From an uncultured Bacteroidota bacterium (lineage in GTDB: Bacteria; Bacteroidota; Bacteroidia; Bacteroidales; P3): a stretch of 64,000 bases of DNA. Position numbers and translations under genes: made by a program. The notes under the pieces are model-generated. The model worked only from the letters and a program-made list of their open reading frames with translations, did not search any database and was not told the DNA's origin. Shown in pieces: positions 1 through 10,011 of the stretch (positions are counted from its first letter, which is position 1; each line of letters starts with the position of its first letter). Location of the stretch: NCBI GenBank assembly GCA_902793295.1, contig CADBDA010000001.1, positions 1-64,000 of the forward strand. Direction: 5' to 3'.

Positions 1-4
1 ACAT

Positions 5-65
5 GAAGCTGGTTTCCATTCCGTACTTTTTTTTCCATTCACAATACGAAATGCCAGCTTCTTTT
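5..65 (+). terminator. possible hairpin terminator of a gene upstream of the window
   Basis: GAAGCTGG at 5-12 is complementary to CCAGCTTC at 54-61, and TTTC (13-16) can pair with GAAA (48-51) inside it. A short T-rich run follows. The loop is long (about 30 nt), so this is only a candidate terminator for a gene ending just outside the window. Confidence 0.3.
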
Positions 66-111
66 ATTGCATCTCACCTACGCATTTGTCGGAAGAACCT
101 AAATTATTTGA

Positions 112-861
112 ATGTTTATGAATAACCATTTCTTCAAATGCGTATATTTTGACTTCTTGCTGTGCGTCATGTTGTTATCCTCTGTGGCGACGATGGCGCA
201 GCAACCCTATTTCTCGGCCGAGGAATTGCCCGATGCCGCTTATTGGCTGCCGGCCCCACCTGCGCCGGGCTCGTCGCAGTTCATGTACGATGTCTCGCAG
301 TACTACTGGGGAAAGGAGCAACGGCTCGACACTGCCAAGGCTAACAAAGCCATTCGCGAAGCACAGTATGAGGTGAGCGATATGGCACGCCAATTCAGCG
401 TCGCTTTCGGAATGGAGATTTCCGCGCAATCCACACCGGCCATCTATCATCTGCTCGATCGTTCCATAACAACCATCCGTCTGAGTGCCACCAAACCCAA
501 GGCGGCCTATATGCGCATACGCCCCTATGCCTATTTCAATGAGCCGACGCTGGTGCCTGAGGAAGAGGAGGAACTGCGAACCAACGGTTCGTATCCCTCC
601 GGACATTCGGTCCGCGGATGGGGCATGGCACTGCTGCTTAGCGAAATCAATCCCGCCGCCCAGAACGAACTACTGAAACTGGGCTATGAATGGGGCCAAA
701 GCCGAGTGATTGCCGGCTACCATTGGCAGAGCGATGTCGATGCTTCGCGTCTGCTGGCCGCTGCCTGCTATGCCCGTCTGAAGACCTCCAAGGAATTCAA
801 CGACGACATGGCCGCCGCCAAGAAAGAATTTGAAAAGCTGAAAAGCGAGCAATCAAACTAG
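112..861 (+). CDS. class A acid phosphatase (PAP2 superfamily), secreted
   Basis: A periplasmic or secreted non-specific phosphomonoesterase. The 249-residue product starts with a hydrophobic signal segment ending near AQQP (residues 15-31). All three parts of the PAP2 / class A acid phosphatase signature are visible: KX6RP at 130-138, PSGH at 162-165 and SRX5HX3D at 197-208, with His165 and His204 as the expected catalytic pair. Length matches PhoN/PhoC enzymes (about 230-250). An in-frame ATG at 118 is an equally possible start. The gene stands alone, with a convergent PLD-like gene 19 bp downstream. The physiological substrate cannot be read from the sequence. Confidence 0.88.
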   Translation: MFMNNHFFKCVYFDFLLCVMLLSSVATMAQQPYFSAEELPDAAYWLPAPPAPGSSQFMYDVSQYYWGKEQRLDTAKANKAIREAQYEVSDMARQFSVAFGMEISAQSTPAIYHLLDRSITTIRLSATKPKAAYMRIRPYAYFNEPTLVPEEEEELRTNGSYPSGHSVRGWGMALLLSEINPAAQNELLKLGYEWGQSRVIAGYHWQSDVDASRLLAAACYARLKTSKEFNDDMAAAKKEFEKLKSEQSN

Positions 862-880
862 TCCCACCATCGCGCTTCGC

Positions 881-1435
881 CTATCGCCCTATGGGGTCGC
901 CGCAGAAGTCTTTGCGGCGGCAGTCTTTGCAATGTCGCCCTTGCCACACGCCGTCGAGGTGGTCGGCGGCGGCATCGACCAATGCGGGGTCGTCGGTGAG
1001 TATGCCGGCTTCGAAATTGCGCGTGTGTTCCCCCTTCATGCCCATGCCGGCGCCTGTGAGGTTGGCGGAGCCGATATAGGCCTTGGTGCAGTCGAACACC
1101 ATCAACTTGAAATGCACTCTGGGACATAGCCTTCGTTCCAGGCGCTGCCACAACTGCGGATAACGGTCGAAGTCGGCCCTGAAATTCTCACCGGGTTCTT
1201 TGGCATGGAGCAGTCTCACCTCCACACCGCGTCGGGTCAGTTCGTCGAGTAGTGCGAGGAAGGGGATAGACCCCTGTCCTTGAGAGATGTACAGGTCTTT
1301 CAGGTCGGCGGTGCCTATCCACAGGTCGTGACGCACCTGTCGGCAGAGGGTCAGCACGCGTTCGTAGTGGTCTTTGTCGGCAATGTATTGGATCATGCTT
1401 CTTAAACGCGGTGTAATACAATAAATTGTTTTCAT
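881..1435 (-). CDS. phospholipase D-like domain protein, single HKD motif
   Basis: 184 residues with one PLD active-site motif in the last third: HFKLMVFD (HxKx4D) followed by GSANLTGAG. One HKD motif per chain means the enzyme would act as a homodimer, as in the Nuc/BfiI type. There is no signal peptide or membrane segment, so it is probably cytoplasmic; family members are nucleases or phospholipases and the substrate is not evident. A C-terminal cluster of three cysteines (CKDC and DFC) could bind metal. Met15 (MIQYIAD) is an alternative start. It is divergent from galM, so the 105-bp spacer should carry both promoters, but no clear TAnnTTTG is seen there. Confidence 0.75.
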   Translation of the reverse strand: MKTIYCITPRLRSMIQYIADKDHYERVLTLCRQVRHDLWIGTADLKDLYISQGQGSIPFLALLDELTRRGVEVRLLHAKEPGENFRADFDRYPQLWQRLERRLCPRVHFKLMVFDCTKAYIGSANLTGAGMGMKGEHTRNFEAGILTDDPALVDAAADHLDGVWQGRHCKDCRRKDFCGDPIGR

Positions 1436-1540
1436 ACATCTTTTTTCCGTCTCTCATCAAATCGCGTGCGTATATAATAAAAAGTGGTTTTCTGCGTTTA
1501 CAAACCGTTCGGACAATTCGATAATCAACACATTATAGCT

Positions 1541-2608
1541 ATGGAGAACAGGTTTGATACGCTACCCGAAGTGGAGTCCACGCGCGACGGCAAGCCCGTT
1601 GCCCGCTACACACTGAAAAACTGTCACGGCATGGAGGTCGTGGTGACCAATTTCGGCTGTCGCATCGTGGCGTTGCGCTTCCCGGACGGCAATGGAACTT
1701 TGCGCGACGTGGTTCAGGGATTTGACAGTCTGGAAGCTTATTATCCCGAAAACCACCAGTCGGACTTTGGCGCAGTGATAGGCCGCTATGCCAATCGGCT
1801 GGCCGGCGGGCGTATCGAGGTGGGCGGCATCTGCTACCAGCTGCCTCAGAACAACGGGGAGAACTGCCTGCATGGTGGCCCCGTGGGTTGGCAGTATGCG
1901 GTGTATGACGTCGTGGAATACGACCGCCGCCATATTGTATTGACGATGACAAGCCCTGACGGCGACAACGGTTTCCCTGGCGAGGTGGCTGTTCGGGTGA
2001 CCTATTCGCTCGACGAACGGAACGCCTTGAGGATCGACTACCACGCTACGGCCGACCGACAGACGGTCATCAATATGACCAACCACAGCTATTTCAATCT
2101 CAACGGTGACGGCAACAGTAGCATCCTCAACCATCGTCTTCAGATTAACGCCGACACCTACCTGCCTACCAATGCCAACCAGATACCCTTGGGCGAGAAG
2201 GCCCCTGTTGAAGGTACCCCGCTCGATTTCCGCAAGCCTCATAGGGTAGGGGAGCGTATCGACGCCGACTGCGAACAGTTGCGCATCGGCTGCGGCTACG
2301 ACCACTGCTGGTCGCTGAAGAACGGTGGAAGCCTCTCCGCTCCCGTGGCGACACTATGCAGCGAACAGAGCGGTATCGGCTTCAGACTCTTCACCAGCGC
2401 ACCGGGACTGCAGGTCTATACGGGCAATTACCTGGACGGTGTTCGAGGCAAGGGCGGCATCGCCTATCCCCGACGCAGCGCCATCTGTCTTGAGACGCAG
2501 TGCTATCCCGATTCGCCCAACCACCACTGGCCGGAATCGTCGGGCACCATAGGCCCCGACAACCCCTTCGACAGCACAACGGTCTTCCAATTTTTCAACG
2601 GCGAATAA
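1541..2608 (+). CDS. galM: aldose 1-epimerase (mutarotase)
   Basis: Interconverts alpha and beta anomers of galactose or glucose ahead of galactokinase. The start at 1541 (MENRFDTLPE) gives 355 residues, the usual GalM size; an in-frame extension from 1484 has no family resemblance. Active-site residues are in place: His111 in CLHGGPVGW, His182 in NMTNHSYFNLNG and Glu318 in CLETQCYPDSPN, the expected general base. No signal peptide, so cytoplasmic. galK follows after 83 bp on the same strand, making a Leloir-pathway pair. galT, galE and a sugar transporter are not in the window. Confidence 0.93.
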   Translation: MENRFDTLPEVESTRDGKPVARYTLKNCHGMEVVVTNFGCRIVALRFPDGNGTLRDVVQGFDSLEAYYPENHQSDFGAVIGRYANRLAGGRIEVGGICYQLPQNNGENCLHGGPVGWQYAVYDVVEYDRRHIVLTMTSPDGDNGFPGEVAVRVTYSLDERNALRIDYHATADRQTVINMTNHSYFNLNGDGNSSILNHRLQINADTYLPTNANQIPLGEKAPVEGTPLDFRKPHRVGERIDADCEQLRIGCGYDHCWSLKNGGSLSAPVATLCSEQSGIGFRLFTSAPGLQVYTGNYLDGVRGKGGIAYPRRSAICLETQCYPDSPNHHWPESSGTIGPDNPFDSTTVFQFFNGE

Positions 2609-2691
2609 GGCACGGCGTCCAATCCCGTGGAAAAACCTTAATGCGCCAAGCAGCAATCAAGTCCAATTATCAACACTCAATTTCCATATCC

Positions 2692-3840
2692 ATGTCTCTC
2701 TCCCAACTGCTAAACATTTTCTCCTCCCGCTATGGGGATGACGGTGTGGTTTATAGCGCACCGGGCCGTATCAATCTTATCGGCGAACACACCGACTACA
2801 ACGGCGGTTTCGTTTTTCCTGGCGCGGTGGCGCAGTCCATCACCGCGGTGCTTCGTCCCAACGGCACCACGAGTGTCAACGCTTATGCCGCCGACTTGGA
2901 CCTGCAGGGTTCCTTTGCCATCGACGACCCCGACGGACCGCAACAGACCCACTTGCGCTACCTCTATGGGGTGGTGCGCGAAATGAAGGACCATGGTGTT
3001 GCGGTGCAAGGTTTTGACGCTGTCTATGGAGGCGATGTGCCGCTGGGGGCTGGCATGAGTTCGTCGGCGGCGCTGGAATGCTGCTTTGCCACGGCACTCA
3101 ACGACCTTTTCGGCAACGGTCGCTTGGACCGCATGACGTTGGCACGTATCGGTCAGGCCACCGAACACAAATATGTGGGTGTGAAATGTGGCATCATGGA
3201 TCAGTTCGCCTCGATGCACGGTCGCGAAGGGTCGCTGATGCGACTCGATTGCCGTAGCGGCGAATACGAATACTTCCCCTGGCACCCCGACGGCTATAGG
3301 CTGCTGCTGGTCAACAGCTGCGTGAGACACGAACTGGTGGGGTCGCCCTACAACGAACGCCGCCAAAGTTGCGAACGGGTGGCGCAGCTGGCCGGTGTGG
3401 AAACCCTGCGCGACTGTTCGTGGCAGCAGTTGGAACAGCTCCGCGACCGTCTGGACGATACCGATTATCGCCGGGCCCGCTATGTGCTGGGTGAGACCGA
3501 CCGCGTGTTGGCTGTGTGCCAGGCGCTGCAGCAGGACGACTACGAAGAGGTGGGACGCCAAATGTACCTCACCCACGAAGGTTTACGCCATGACTACGAG
3601 GTCAGTTGCGACGAAATCGACTTCCTGGTGGACGAGGCACGGCGTTGTGGCGTCAGCGGCAGCCGCATCATGGGCGGCGGCTTTGGCGGCTGCACTATCA
3701 ACCTGGTGCGTGATGACCGCTACGATACCTTCACCGAAACACTCCCGTCACGCTACAAGTCCCGATTCGGCGTCGACTGCCAGCTGATTCCGGTCGTTAT
3801 AGGTCCTGGTGCGCGAAGAATTATGGATTTGGAACAATAA
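2692..3840 (+). CDS. galK: galactokinase
   Basis: Phosphorylates alpha-galactose at C1 with ATP, directly after GalM. GHMP kinase family: the galactokinase signature GRINLIGEHTDYNGG lies at residues 25-39, the ATP-binding GAGMSSSAALE near 120 and the C-terminal GGGFGGC loop near 330. The 382-residue length is normal. The start at 2692 (MSLSQLLNIF) matches family N-termini; in-frame ATG 2641 and the longer frame from 2500 overlap or crowd galM and are not supported. uvrA begins within about 100 bp downstream, perhaps by read-through. Confidence 0.95.
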   Translation: MSLSQLLNIFSSRYGDDGVVYSAPGRINLIGEHTDYNGGFVFPGAVAQSITAVLRPNGTTSVNAYAADLDLQGSFAIDDPDGPQQTHLRYLYGVVREMKDHGVAVQGFDAVYGGDVPLGAGMSSSAALECCFATALNDLFGNGRLDRMTLARIGQATEHKYVGVKCGIMDQFASMHGREGSLMRLDCRSGEYEYFPWHPDGYRLLLVNSCVRHELVGSPYNERRQSCERVAQLAGVETLRDCSWQQLEQLRDRLDDTDYRRARYVLGETDRVLAVCQALQQDDYEEVGRQMYLTHEGLRHDYEVSCDEIDFLVDEARRCGVSGSRIMGGGFGGCTINLVRDDRYDTFTETLPSRYKSRFGVDCQLIPVVIGPGARRIMDLEQ

Positions 3841-3937
3841 AAAACGCTTTCGACTCGTTTTCATCTATCGGCAGTTCGGCGCAAGGATGCCGACTGGCCG
3901 TCAACATAACCGCTATCATCAATCTGCATACACAAAA

Positions 3938-6835
3938 GTGAACAAGAAGGACGAAGACAACTATATCATCATCAAGGGCGCACGCGTCAACAATCTTAAA
4001 AATATTGACGTCCGCATACCACGCAACAAGTTGGTGGTCATCACCGGTCTGAGCGGCAGCGGCAAGTCGTCGCTGGCGTTCGATACGCTCTATGCCGAAG
4101 GGCAGCGACGCTATGTGGAGAGCCTGAGCAGCTATGCCCGCCAGTTCATGGGTCGCATGAGCAAACCCGAGGTGGACTATATCCTTGGTGTGGCTCCGGC
4201 CATCGCCATCGAACAGAAAGTCAACACCTCCAATCCGCGCTCCACAGTGGGCACGTCGACTGAGATTTACGAGTACCTGAAGCTCCTCTATGCCCGAATC
4301 GGACGTACATTCTCGCCCATTTCCGGTGTCGAGGTGAAGCGCCATAGTGTCAGCGATGTGGTGGACTTCATCTACACCCTCGCCGAAAATACGAAGATGA
4401 TGCTCTTCTCCCCCCTGCAGGTGACCGACGAGCGTCCCCTGCGCGCCCAACTCGAAATTTTGCATCAGGAGGGCTTCATGCGTGTTGCTGTCGGCGGTAC
4501 GGTGCTGCGTATTGACGATTTCCTGCCGGTGTGCAACGACAAGGAGAAGTACCAGAATCCCATGCTGCTGGTGGATCGCATCGTCGTGCGTCATGGCGAC
4601 GACGATCAGATGGCCCGCATCTCAGAATCGGTCCAGACGGCATTCTTCGAAGGCCGTGGCAGCTGCACCATACAGGTGCTTCCCTCCGACGATGCTCAAG
4701 CGGCAGACCATGCGCCTGCTCCGGGCTTCTACGATTTTTCCAACCGCTTTGAGGCTGATGGCATCACCTTCGAAAAACCCAATCCCAATTTCTTCAGTTT
4801 CAACAACCCCTATGGCGCTTGCCCGCGCTGCCAGGGCTATGGCAACGTTATCGGCATCGACGAGGATATCGTCGTTCCCAACAAGCAACTGTCGGTGTAT
4901 GAAGATGCTGTGGTGTGTTGGAAGGGCGAGAAGATGTCGGAGTGGAAGACGCACCTCATCCGTCTTTCGCCTAAGATGGGCTTCCCCATCCATACGCCCT
5001 ATTGCGAGCTCACCGACAAGGAACGCCGTATGCTGTGGGAGGGTGCTGCCGGTTTTCCGGGCATCGACGGCTTCTTCAAATGGGTCGAGTCGCAGAGCTA
5101 CAAGATCCAGTATCGCGTCATGCTGGCCCGCTACCGTGGCAAGACCGTCTGTCCGGATTGCAAGGGCACGCGTCTGCGCCCCGACGCCCAGTACGTCAAG
5201 GTGTGTGGCAAGTCGATAACCGAACTGACCGATATGCCGGTCAAAGACTTGGCCGAATTCCTGAAACACATGGAACTGACCGACTATGAGCGCAAATTGA
5301 CCGAACGCATCACCAAGGAGCTCCACAACCGCGTGGGCTACCTGCTCGAAGTGGGCTTGGGCTATCTGACTTTGAGCCGACTGTCGAACACCCTGAGCGG
5401 CGGCGAATCGCAACGCATCAATCTGGCCACGTCGCTGGGCAGTTCGCTGGTGGGTTCCATGTACATCCTCGACGAACCATCCATCGGACTGCATTCGCGC
5501 GACACCGACCAGCTCATCGCTGTGCTGAAAAGCCTTCGCGACATGGGCAATACGGTCATCGTTGTGGAACACGACGAGGAGATTATCCGTGCGGCCGATT
5601 ACATCATCGACATCGGACCTGAGGCGGGTCGCTTGGGCGGCGAGGTGGTGCTCGAAGTGGACGGCGCCACCATCCAAGCCAAGAGCGGCAAGAAGAAATT
5701 GTCGGACAAAGACCTTGAAAAACTGGATATCAGCCGTTCGCTTACGGCGCAGTATCTGCTGGGGCAGCGCTCCATCGAGGTGCCCCAAAGCCGACGTCCC
5801 TGGCGCGACTGCATCAGCCTCCGTGGGGCCTATTGCAACAACCTGAACCATGTGGATGTGGACATCCCGCTCAACGTCTTCACCGTAGTGACGGGCGTTT
5901 CGGGTTCGGGCAAGACCAGCCTGGTGAAACATGTGCTCTACGACATACTGCAGAAGCGCTTCGACGGCAACGAGGAATATGTGGGCAAATGCCGTTCGGT
6001 GTCGGGAGATTTGCGTCGCATCAGTGGCGTTGAGCTGGTGGATCAGAACCCCATCGGACGCTCCACACGCAGCAATCCCGCCACCTACATGAAGGCCTAC
6101 GACGAGATCCGTCAGCTTTATGCCATGCAGCCGTTAGCCAAAACACGCGGCTACAAGGCGGGCTATTTCTCCTTCAACGTGGAGGGCGGACGCTGTGAGG
6201 CCTGCCAGGGCGAGGGCTATATCACCATCGGCATGCAGTTCATGGCGGACGTGCACCTGCAGTGCGAGGAGTGCCATGGCACCCGTTTCCAGGCCGAAAC
6301 GCTCGAGGTGGTCTATCATGGCAAGAATATCAGCGATGTGCTCGACATGACGGTGGATCAGGCGGTGGAATTCTTTGACCCCGAGGCGGCCGATCAGGTT
6401 TACAAGTCGGCTTGCCAACAGATAGTGAACAGGTTGCAGCCCTTGCAGGATGTGGGCCTCGGCTATTTGAAGCTGGGACAGAGCTCCAGCTCGCTCAGCG
6501 GTGGCGAGGCGCAGCGCATCAAGTTGGCTTCTTTCCTCATCCATGGCGAGAACCGTCAGCCGCTGCTGTTCATCTTTGACGAACCCTCGACGGGTCTGCA
6601 CTTCCACGACATACAGAAGTTGCTGAAATCGTTCGCCACACTGGTGGAAAACGGCCATTCTATTGTGGTTATCGAACACCATCCCGACATCATCAAGCAG
6701 GCCGACTGGATCATCGACATGGGTCCGGAAGGCGGCAACGAAGGCGGTCGGGTGGTCTTTGCCGGTACGCCCGAAGAACTGCTGAAATGCAAGGAATCCT
6801 ACACAGCCCGTTTCCTGAAACCCAAATTTGAATAA
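3938..6835 (+). CDS. uvrA: excinuclease ABC subunit A
   Basis: Damage-recognition ATPase of nucleotide excision repair, working with UvrB and UvrC. Two ABC modules are present: Walker [10 protein letters not shown] near the N-terminus and GVSGSGKTS in the second half, with signatures LSGGESQRI and [12 protein letters not shown]. Cysteine pairs CPRC, CPDC, CEAC and CEEC mark the zinc modules. From the chosen GTG at 3938 the protein has 965 residues and begins just before the conserved [14 protein letters not shown] segment. ATG 3887 would add 17 residues unlike UvrA N-termini, so the start is uncertain. It is unrelated in function to the gal genes upstream. Confidence 0.95.
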   Translation: MNKKDEDNYIIIKGARVNNLKNIDVRIPRNKLVVITGLSGSGKSSLAFDTLYAEGQRRYVESLSSYARQFMGRMSKPEVDYILGVAPAIAIEQKVNTSNPRSTVGTSTEIYEYLKLLYARIGRTFSPISGVEVKRHSVSDVVDFIYTLAENTKMMLFSPLQVTDERPLRAQLEILHQEGFMRVAVGGTVLRIDDFLPVCNDKEKYQNPMLLVDRIVVRHGDDDQMARISESVQTAFFEGRGSCTIQVLPSDDAQAADHAPAPGFYDFSNRFEADGITFEKPNPNFFSFNNPYGACPRCQGYGNVIGIDEDIVVPNKQLSVYEDAVVCWKGEKMSEWKTHLIRLSPKMGFPIHTPYCELTDKERRMLWEGAAGFPGIDGFFKWVESQSYKIQYRVMLARYRGKTVCPDCKGTRLRPDAQYVKVCGKSITELTDMPVKDLAEFLKHMELTDYERKLTERITKELHNRVGYLLEVGLGYLTLSRLSNTLSGGESQRINLATSLGSSLVGSMYILDEPSIGLHSRDTDQLIAVLKSLRDMGNTVIVVEHDEEIIRAADYIIDIGPEAGRLGGEVVLEVDGATIQAKSGKKKLSDKDLEKLDISRSLTAQYLLGQRSIEVPQSRRPWRDCISLRGAYCNNLNHVDVDIPLNVFTVVTGVSGSGKTSLVKHVLYDILQKRFDGNEEYVGKCRSVSGDLRRISGVELVDQNPIGRSTRSNPATYMKAYDEIRQLYAMQPLAKTRGYKAGYFSFNVEGGRCEACQGEGYITIGMQFMADVHLQCEECHGTRFQAETLEVVYHGKNISDVLDMTVDQAVEFFDPEAADQVYKSACQQIVNRLQPLQDVGLGYLKLGQSSSSLSGGEAQRIKLASFLIHGENRQPLLFIFDEPSTGLHFHDIQKLLKSFATLVENGHSIVVIEHHPDIIKQADWIIDMGPEGGNEGGRVVFAGTPEELLKCKESYTARFLKPKFE

Positions 6836-6858
6836 CTCCATTTAGCAACAGAATACCG

Positions 6859-7410
6859 ATGACTCCTAATCCGCAAATCAATCATCAGAAAGAAATCAGG
6901 TCGATCCGTCGTGCCGCCAATATCGGCCTCTACGGCACGTTGGCTTTGGGATTGCTGACGTTGGTGGAGCACTACCTTGCCGAACATGTATGGGCACGGC
7001 AGATTGTGACCAACGACTATACCCACCAACTGCTATACATCGCCGCGCCGGTGCTGACCGTGGTGGGTATTTCCTACATCCTCCTCATGGTGCGCCGACA
7101 GTTGCCGCGGGTGCGCCAGCTCGACACTGTGGACGAGAAGCTGCCGCACTATCGCGCTGTGGTTCGCACGGTCTATGCCATCCTGCTGCTGGTGATGTTT
7201 GTCTGCTGCGCTGTGGTGGTCATCACCCGCGAAAACATCGTCATCATGATGATGTTGCTGCTTTTCTTCATGGCGGTGATGAACTACCCCAATATGTATA
7301 AAATGAAATCCGACATGGGTCTGTTGGACGATGAGATGAGCGACCTGTTTGGCGACAACTACATCCGCGAACATACGTCGGACGACAGCAACCAATCAGA
7401 GGAATCATGA
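6859..7410 (+). CDS. small integral membrane protein, function unknown
   Basis: 183 residues with four hydrophobic segments (about residues 19-38, 58-78, 100-122 and 127-145) and an acidic C-terminal tail rich in D, E and S. The N-terminus (about 17 residues) is basic and polar. No family is recognised with confidence. It sits 23 bp after uvrA, and its stop overlaps the mnmE start by 4 nt (ATGA), so it is translationally coupled to mnmE. That coupling is the only functional hint. Confidence 0.7.
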   Translation: MTPNPQINHQKEIRSIRRAANIGLYGTLALGLLTLVEHYLAEHVWARQIVTNDYTHQLLYIAAPVLTVVGISYILLMVRRQLPRVRQLDTVDEKLPHYRAVVRTVYAILLLVMFVCCAVVVITRENIVIMMMLLLFFMAVMNYPNMYKMKSDMGLLDDEMSDLFGDNYIREHTSDDSNQSEES

Positions 7411-8789
7411 TGAACAGCACCGATACCATCTGTGCCATCAGCACGCCTGCCGGTGTGGGCGGCATCGCAGTGCTGCGGTTGTCGGGCACCGATGCCAAAC
7501 AGTTGGCGGAGGCGTCGCTACAATCCGCATCAGGGCGTGCGGTGCGCCTTGCAGACCATAAGGCTACGTTTGCACACCTCCACACCAATGAGGGTTTTCT
7601 CGACGAAGTGGTGGCCACCCTTTTCGCCGCCCCGCATTCCTATACCGGCGAGACAGTGGTGGAGCTCTCCTGCCACGGCTCGCTCTATGTCCAGCAGCGG
7701 ATGCTGCAGCATTTCATCGGTCGTGGCGCACGACTGGCCGAACCGGGCGAATTCACGCTTCGCGCCTTTCTAAATCGTCGGCTCGACCTCTCGCAGGCCG
7801 AGGCGGTGGCCGATCTCATCGACGCCCGTTCGCAGTCGGCCCACCGTTTGGCGGTGAGCCAGATGCGTGGCGGCTACGCTCAGGAATTGGAGTCGCTGCG
7901 CAAGCGACTTATCGACTTGGCCGCCCTGCTTGAATTGGAACTGGATTTCAGCGATGAGGAGGTGGAATTTGCCAACCGTAAGGCGTTGCGGCAAACCACC
8001 GACGAGTTGCGCACTCGGGTGGCACAGCTGGTCGGCACATTCCAATCGGGCAACGCTCTCAAACACGGTGTTCCGGTTGCCATTGTGGGCCGTCCCAATG
8101 TGGGCAAGTCCACACTGCTCAATGCGCTGCTTCACGAGGAACGGGCCATCGTAAGCGACCAGGCGGGTACCACCCGCGACACCGTTGAGGAACTCTTCAC
8201 CATCGACGGCATACAATTCCGGCTGATCGACACTGCCGGCATCCGTCATACCGAAAATAGTGTCGAGCAAGCAGGTATCGAGCGTTCGCGCAAGGCGGCC
8301 GAGCAGGCCATGGTGGTGCTCTATGTCGTGGAGGAAAACGATGATGCCTCCGCCGTCACTCAGGCCATTGAGGATATGAAAGCCACCCTTTCGTTGGACG
8401 ACAAACGGCTGATGGTGGTGCGCAACAAGTGCGACCGCCAGACAACCTCCACCGCTGCGGAATCCATGCTTGGCCCGTGGCCGGTGGTCTCCCTTTCGGC
8501 CAAATACGGCACGGGACTCGACGATTTGCGTAAGCAGATGGTGGCTGCTGCCACCCAGGGCATCGGACAGCAGGATGTGCTGCTCACCAATGCGCGACAT
8601 TACGAAGCGTTGAACCATGTGTTGGAGGCGCTGGGTGAGGTGCTGCAAGGCATGGAGGTCGATTTGCCATCCGATTTGCTGGTGGTCGACATCCGCGACG
8701 CCCTCTACCATCTGGGTACCATCACCGGCAAGGTCACTCCTGACGATATACTTTCCACCATCTTCAGCCGTTTCTGCATCGGCAAGTAA
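7407..8789 (+). CDS. mnmE: tRNA-5-carboxymethylaminomethyl-U34 GTPase MnmE (TrmE)
   Basis: GTPase that with MnmG modifies U34 of tRNAs reading NNA/NNG codons. The N-terminal folate-binding domain covers residues 1-120. The G domain has G1 GRPNVGKST (228-236), G2-region GTTRDT, G3 DTAGIR and G4 NKCD. The C-terminus ends FCIGK, the invariant CIGK motif with the catalytic cysteine. 460 residues is the normal length. It starts inside the stop codon of the preceding membrane protein and ends 62 bp before a strong hairpin terminator. Confidence 0.97.
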   Translation: MMNSTDTICAISTPAGVGGIAVLRLSGTDAKQLAEASLQSASGRAVRLADHKATFAHLHTNEGFLDEVVATLFAAPHSYTGETVVELSCHGSLYVQQRMLQHFIGRGARLAEPGEFTLRAFLNRRLDLSQAEAVADLIDARSQSAHRLAVSQMRGGYAQELESLRKRLIDLAALLELELDFSDEEVEFANRKALRQTTDELRTRVAQLVGTFQSGNALKHGVPVAIVGRPNVGKSTLLNALLHEERAIVSDQAGTTRDTVEELFTIDGIQFRLIDTAGIRHTENSVEQAGIERSRKAAEQAMVVLYVVEENDDASAVTQAIEDMKATLSLDDKRLMVVRNKCDRQTTSTAAESMLGPWPVVSLSAKYGTGLDDLRKQMVAAATQGIGQQDVLLTNARHYEALNHVLEALGEVLQGMEVDLPSDLLVVDIRDALYHLGTITGKVTPDDILSTIFSRFCIGK

Positions 8790-8851
8790 GCCGCCACCAT
8801 CATCCTTTCAGTTACGACGAGGGGGATGTTCACTGTGGTGGAAAAAATATA

Positions 8852-8895
8852 AAGGCCCTAATGACATTAAGGACTCTTAACGTCATTAGGGCCTT
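8852..8895. terminator. bidirectional hairpin terminator between mnmE and the deaminase gene
   Basis: AAGGCCCTAATGAC (8852-8865) pairs perfectly with GTCATTAGGGCCTT (8882-8895). After one mismatch the stem continues TTAAG/CTTAA around a GACT loop, about 19 bp in all. It lies exactly between two convergent genes, so it can serve both strands. Confidence 0.85.
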
Positions 8896-8912
8896 CAAAG
8901 TTGTTTCGTGTC

Positions 8913-9941
8913 TTACTGGTTGGCGTATTGCACTATCTCGTCGTGGAAGAAGTCAAGCTGCACGCCAGCCTGGCGGAACAGTTCTTCGCTCTCCTGTCCG
9001 CAGTGGTATTTGTATTCGCACACCACGCGTTTGATGCCGCAGTTGATGATAAGCATGGCGCAGGTGCGGCATGGGGTCATGCGGCAGTAGAGGGTGGCGC
9101 CGTCGAGAGCGATGCCGCGACGGGCGGCTTGGCAGATGGCGTTCTGCTCGGCGTGGACGGTACGCACGCAGTGGTTGCTGATGGTGCCGTCGGGGTTGAT
9201 GGTCTTGTGGAAGAGGTGGCCCACTTCGTCGCAGTGGGGCAGTCCGGAGGGGGAACCGACATAGCCGGTCACCAGCAGCTGGCGGTCTTTGACGATGACG
9301 CAGCCGCTGCGACCGCGGTCGCAGGTGGCACGTTTGGCGGCGGTGTCGGCCAGTTCCATGAAGTATTCGTCCCATGTCGGGCGACGGTAGAGGATTTGGG
9401 AAAGCACGTTTTCCACTTGTTTGTTCAGCTCGTCGATGCTGCCGCCGTTGTCGAAACGGAAATCAGCTTGTTCGATGCAGACTTTAAGGTTCTGCTTGTT
9501 GGGATCGTCGTTGTTCATCTCGCGCTGCTCGTTTGCGATGAAGGTCTCGTAGTCGATATGGTCGGTTTCGGAGCCGCGGAGCACGGCGCGTTCGTAGCGC
9601 ACCCGCGGGTCGGCATCCACGGCGAAGAGGTAGAAATTGGGTTTGCCGCGCAGGGCGCTGACCTCGCCTGGGGTGCGGACGCTCTCAATGATGCAGTTGC
9701 ATCCCGAGGCCTGAGCCTGTTCGTAGAGTTGTTCGACAATCCACGAAGGGCTGTGCTGGGCACGCAGGTCGTTGCCCACAAGGGTCATGCTGTCGCGGTT
9801 CACTGGCATGTTGCGACGTTTGATCTCTTCGGTGATAAAAGCACGGACACTGTAGTGAACAAATCCGCGGTTTTTGACCAGATAGTCGACGATGGTGCCT
9901 TTGCCCGCGCCCAGGGTCCCTGTGATGCCAATTGTAATCAT
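8913..9941 (-). CDS. fused P-loop nucleotide-kinase-like domain / dCMP deaminase
   Basis: 342 residues in two parts. Residues 1-180 form a P-loop kinase-like domain with Walker A GTLGAGKGT (8-16), resembling adenylate or dephospho-CoA kinases. Residues 186-342 are a ComEB-type deoxycytidylate deaminase with zinc site HAE (263-265) and PCRTC (290-294), so His263, Cys291, Cys294 and Glu265. The deaminase half would convert dCMP to dUMP for dTMP synthesis. Stand-alone dCMP deaminases are about 150 residues, so the kinase-like half is an addition; it could act as a nucleotide sensor. The same domain order is known in the AvcD/DcdV anti-phage deaminases. It is the last gene of a minus-strand run and lies next to purE. 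Confidence 0.85.
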   Translation of the reverse strand: MITIGITGTLGAGKGTIVDYLVKNRGFVHYSVRAFITEEIKRRNMPVNRDSMTLVGNDLRAQHSPSWIVEQLYEQAQASGCNCIIESVRTPGEVSALRGKPNFYLFAVDADPRVRYERAVLRGSETDHIDYETFIANEQREMNNDDPNKQNLKVCIEQADFRFDNGGSIDELNKQVENVLSQILYRRPTWDEYFMELADTAAKRATCDRGRSGCVIVKDRQLLVTGYVGSPSGLPHCDEVGHLFHKTINPDGTISNHCVRTVHAEQNAICQAARRGIALDGATLYCRMTPCRTCAMLIINCGIKRVVCEYKYHCGQESEELFRQAGVQLDFFHDEIVQYANQ

Positions 9942-10011
9942 AGTGTTATGTTATCTGTTTGTTTTTAATGTTTAATCGACGAGCTGAATTTTGTATGCGG
10001 TTCGGTGCTTT

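Noticed and set aside
881..1435. Cardiolipin synthase
   Set aside because: Those enzymes have two HKD motifs and membrane helices; here there is one motif and no helix.
8913..9941. A simple coaE (dephospho-CoA kinase) call from the N-terminal P-loop
   Set aside because: The C-terminal zinc deaminase motifs dominate and the kinase half lacks enough family-specific residues to name a substrate.
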